Positions 13,136-13,327 of a stretch of 13,327 nucleotides of DNA are shown one piece after another (within the stretch, counting starts at the first letter, position 1; the number at the start of each line of letters is the position of its first letter). The stretch comes from DASPXK01 sp035637315 (GTDB taxonomy: Bacteria > Chloroflexota > UBA6077 > JACCZL01): assembly GCA_035637315.1 (NCBI GenBank), contig DASPXK010000126.1:1-13327 (forward strand), written 5' to 3'. Position numbers and translations under genes: made by a program. Under the pieces are notes generated by a model. The model saw only the letters and a list, made by a program, of their open reading frames with translations, was not told the origin of the DNA and searched no databases.

Positions 13136-13327
13136 CTAATCAGGGCACAGCCCCCGCGAATGCCGTAGACCAGGGTTGTAAATTCCCCCAGCAGCCGGTC
13201 GAAGTCCAGGCGCCGGCCAGAGCGGCGGCGGGGCGGCCGGCTGCGCCGGCTTCGCCAGCGCGCCCGGCGGATACGGGATCTTCGGTGGCACCGCCGTGGC
13301 GGGCGGCTTCGCCGGCGGCTTCGCCGG
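13136..13327 (-). other. edge open frame of uncertain strand, Pro/Ala/Lys or Gly/Ala/Phe-coding
   Basis: The last 150-190 bases are extremely GC-rich and open in both directions. On the minus strand a frame enters from the right edge (PAKPPAKPPATAVPPKIPY...) and stops at TAG 13136-13138 after 63 codons. It would be the tail of a Pro/Ala/Lys-rich protein, consistent with the minus-oriented hairpin downstream. On the plus strand an open frame from 13182 to the edge, without an obvious start, reads Gly-rich (GGYGIFGGTAVAGGFAGG). This resembles the GxGVxG repeat surface proteins of some Chloroflexota. Which, if either, is coding cannot be decided here. Confidence 0.3.
13302..13327. repeat. 12-bp tandem repeat at window edge
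   Basis: GGCGGCTTCGCC occurs twice in tandem (13302-13313, 13314-13325) and continues into the edge. A related GCCGGCTTCGCC is at about 13245-13256. The 12-base period is a multiple of three, in keeping with a protein-coding repeat (Gly-Gly-Phe-Ala on the plus strand or Pro-Ala-Lys-Pro-type on the minus). Confidence 0.6.

Noticed and set aside
1..13327. CRISPR array, prophage, transposase or toxin-antitoxin genes
   Set aside because: I looked for regularly spaced repeats, integrase or transposase motifs and small gene pairs and saw none; the repeats present are isolated inverted repeats.

Overview
This is a high-GC bacterial chromosomal window carrying about nine protein-coding genes, one tRNA gene, at least one clear gene relic and several intergenic inverted repeats. 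The organism is inferred to be an uncultured soil- or sediment-type bacterium, most likely Chloroflexota. The clues are the Tat-dependent lipoprotein with a long Ala/Pro linker, the set of families present, a tRNA without an encoded CCA, and a promoter that suggests leaderless transcription. No ribosomal or marker gene is present to settle this.

Left part (1-4148). A small open frame of unknown function on the + strand (46-378) converges on a minus-strand cluster. Read in transcription order, the cluster is a tungsten/molybdenum aldehyde:ferredoxin oxidoreductase (3898-2015), a MoaD/ThiS-like sulfur carrier ending in Gly-Gly (1928-1647) and an MFS transporter (1529-381). Both gaps inside the cluster and the region upstream of the oxidoreductase hold palindromic, REP-like sequences. 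The oxidoreductase and the small carrier form a logical pair: enzyme plus pterin-cofactor sulfur supply.

Middle (4149-9986). A tRNA-Thr(CGT) gene lies on the + strand. To its right is a second minus-strand cluster. In transcription order it holds a Tat/lipoprotein family 5 solute-binding protein (9541-7808), two Dpp/Opp-type permeases (7736-6804 and 6793-5906), an MmgE/PrpD-family protein (5829-4420) and a short remnant that looks like the N-terminus of a GNAT acetyltransferase, translationally overlapping the prpD end. A strong stem-loop sits between the binding-protein and permease genes. No ATPase subunit is encoded here.

Right of that cluster (9987-11843). Transcribed divergently are an FCD-domain regulator with a non-GntR winged helix at its N-terminus and a D-2-hydroxyacid dehydrogenase. 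The roughly 445-bp divergent gap holds a relic of a CUT1 sugar ABC permease, an operator-like palindrome and a good promoter placed so close to the ATG that the regulator mRNA is probably leaderless. The inferred theme is a regulated uptake and catabolism locus for a small organic acid or amino-acid-like compound. The actual substrate cannot be read from the sequence.

Right end (11844-13327). A stretch of about 300 bp without a recognisable gene is followed by a secreted DNRLRE-like protein on the minus strand (12858-12148), preceded by an 18-codon upstream ORF whose stop lies 1 nt before the main ATG. A hairpin and a Gly/Ala- or Pro/Ala-coding repetitive sequence of uncertain strand run to the window edge.
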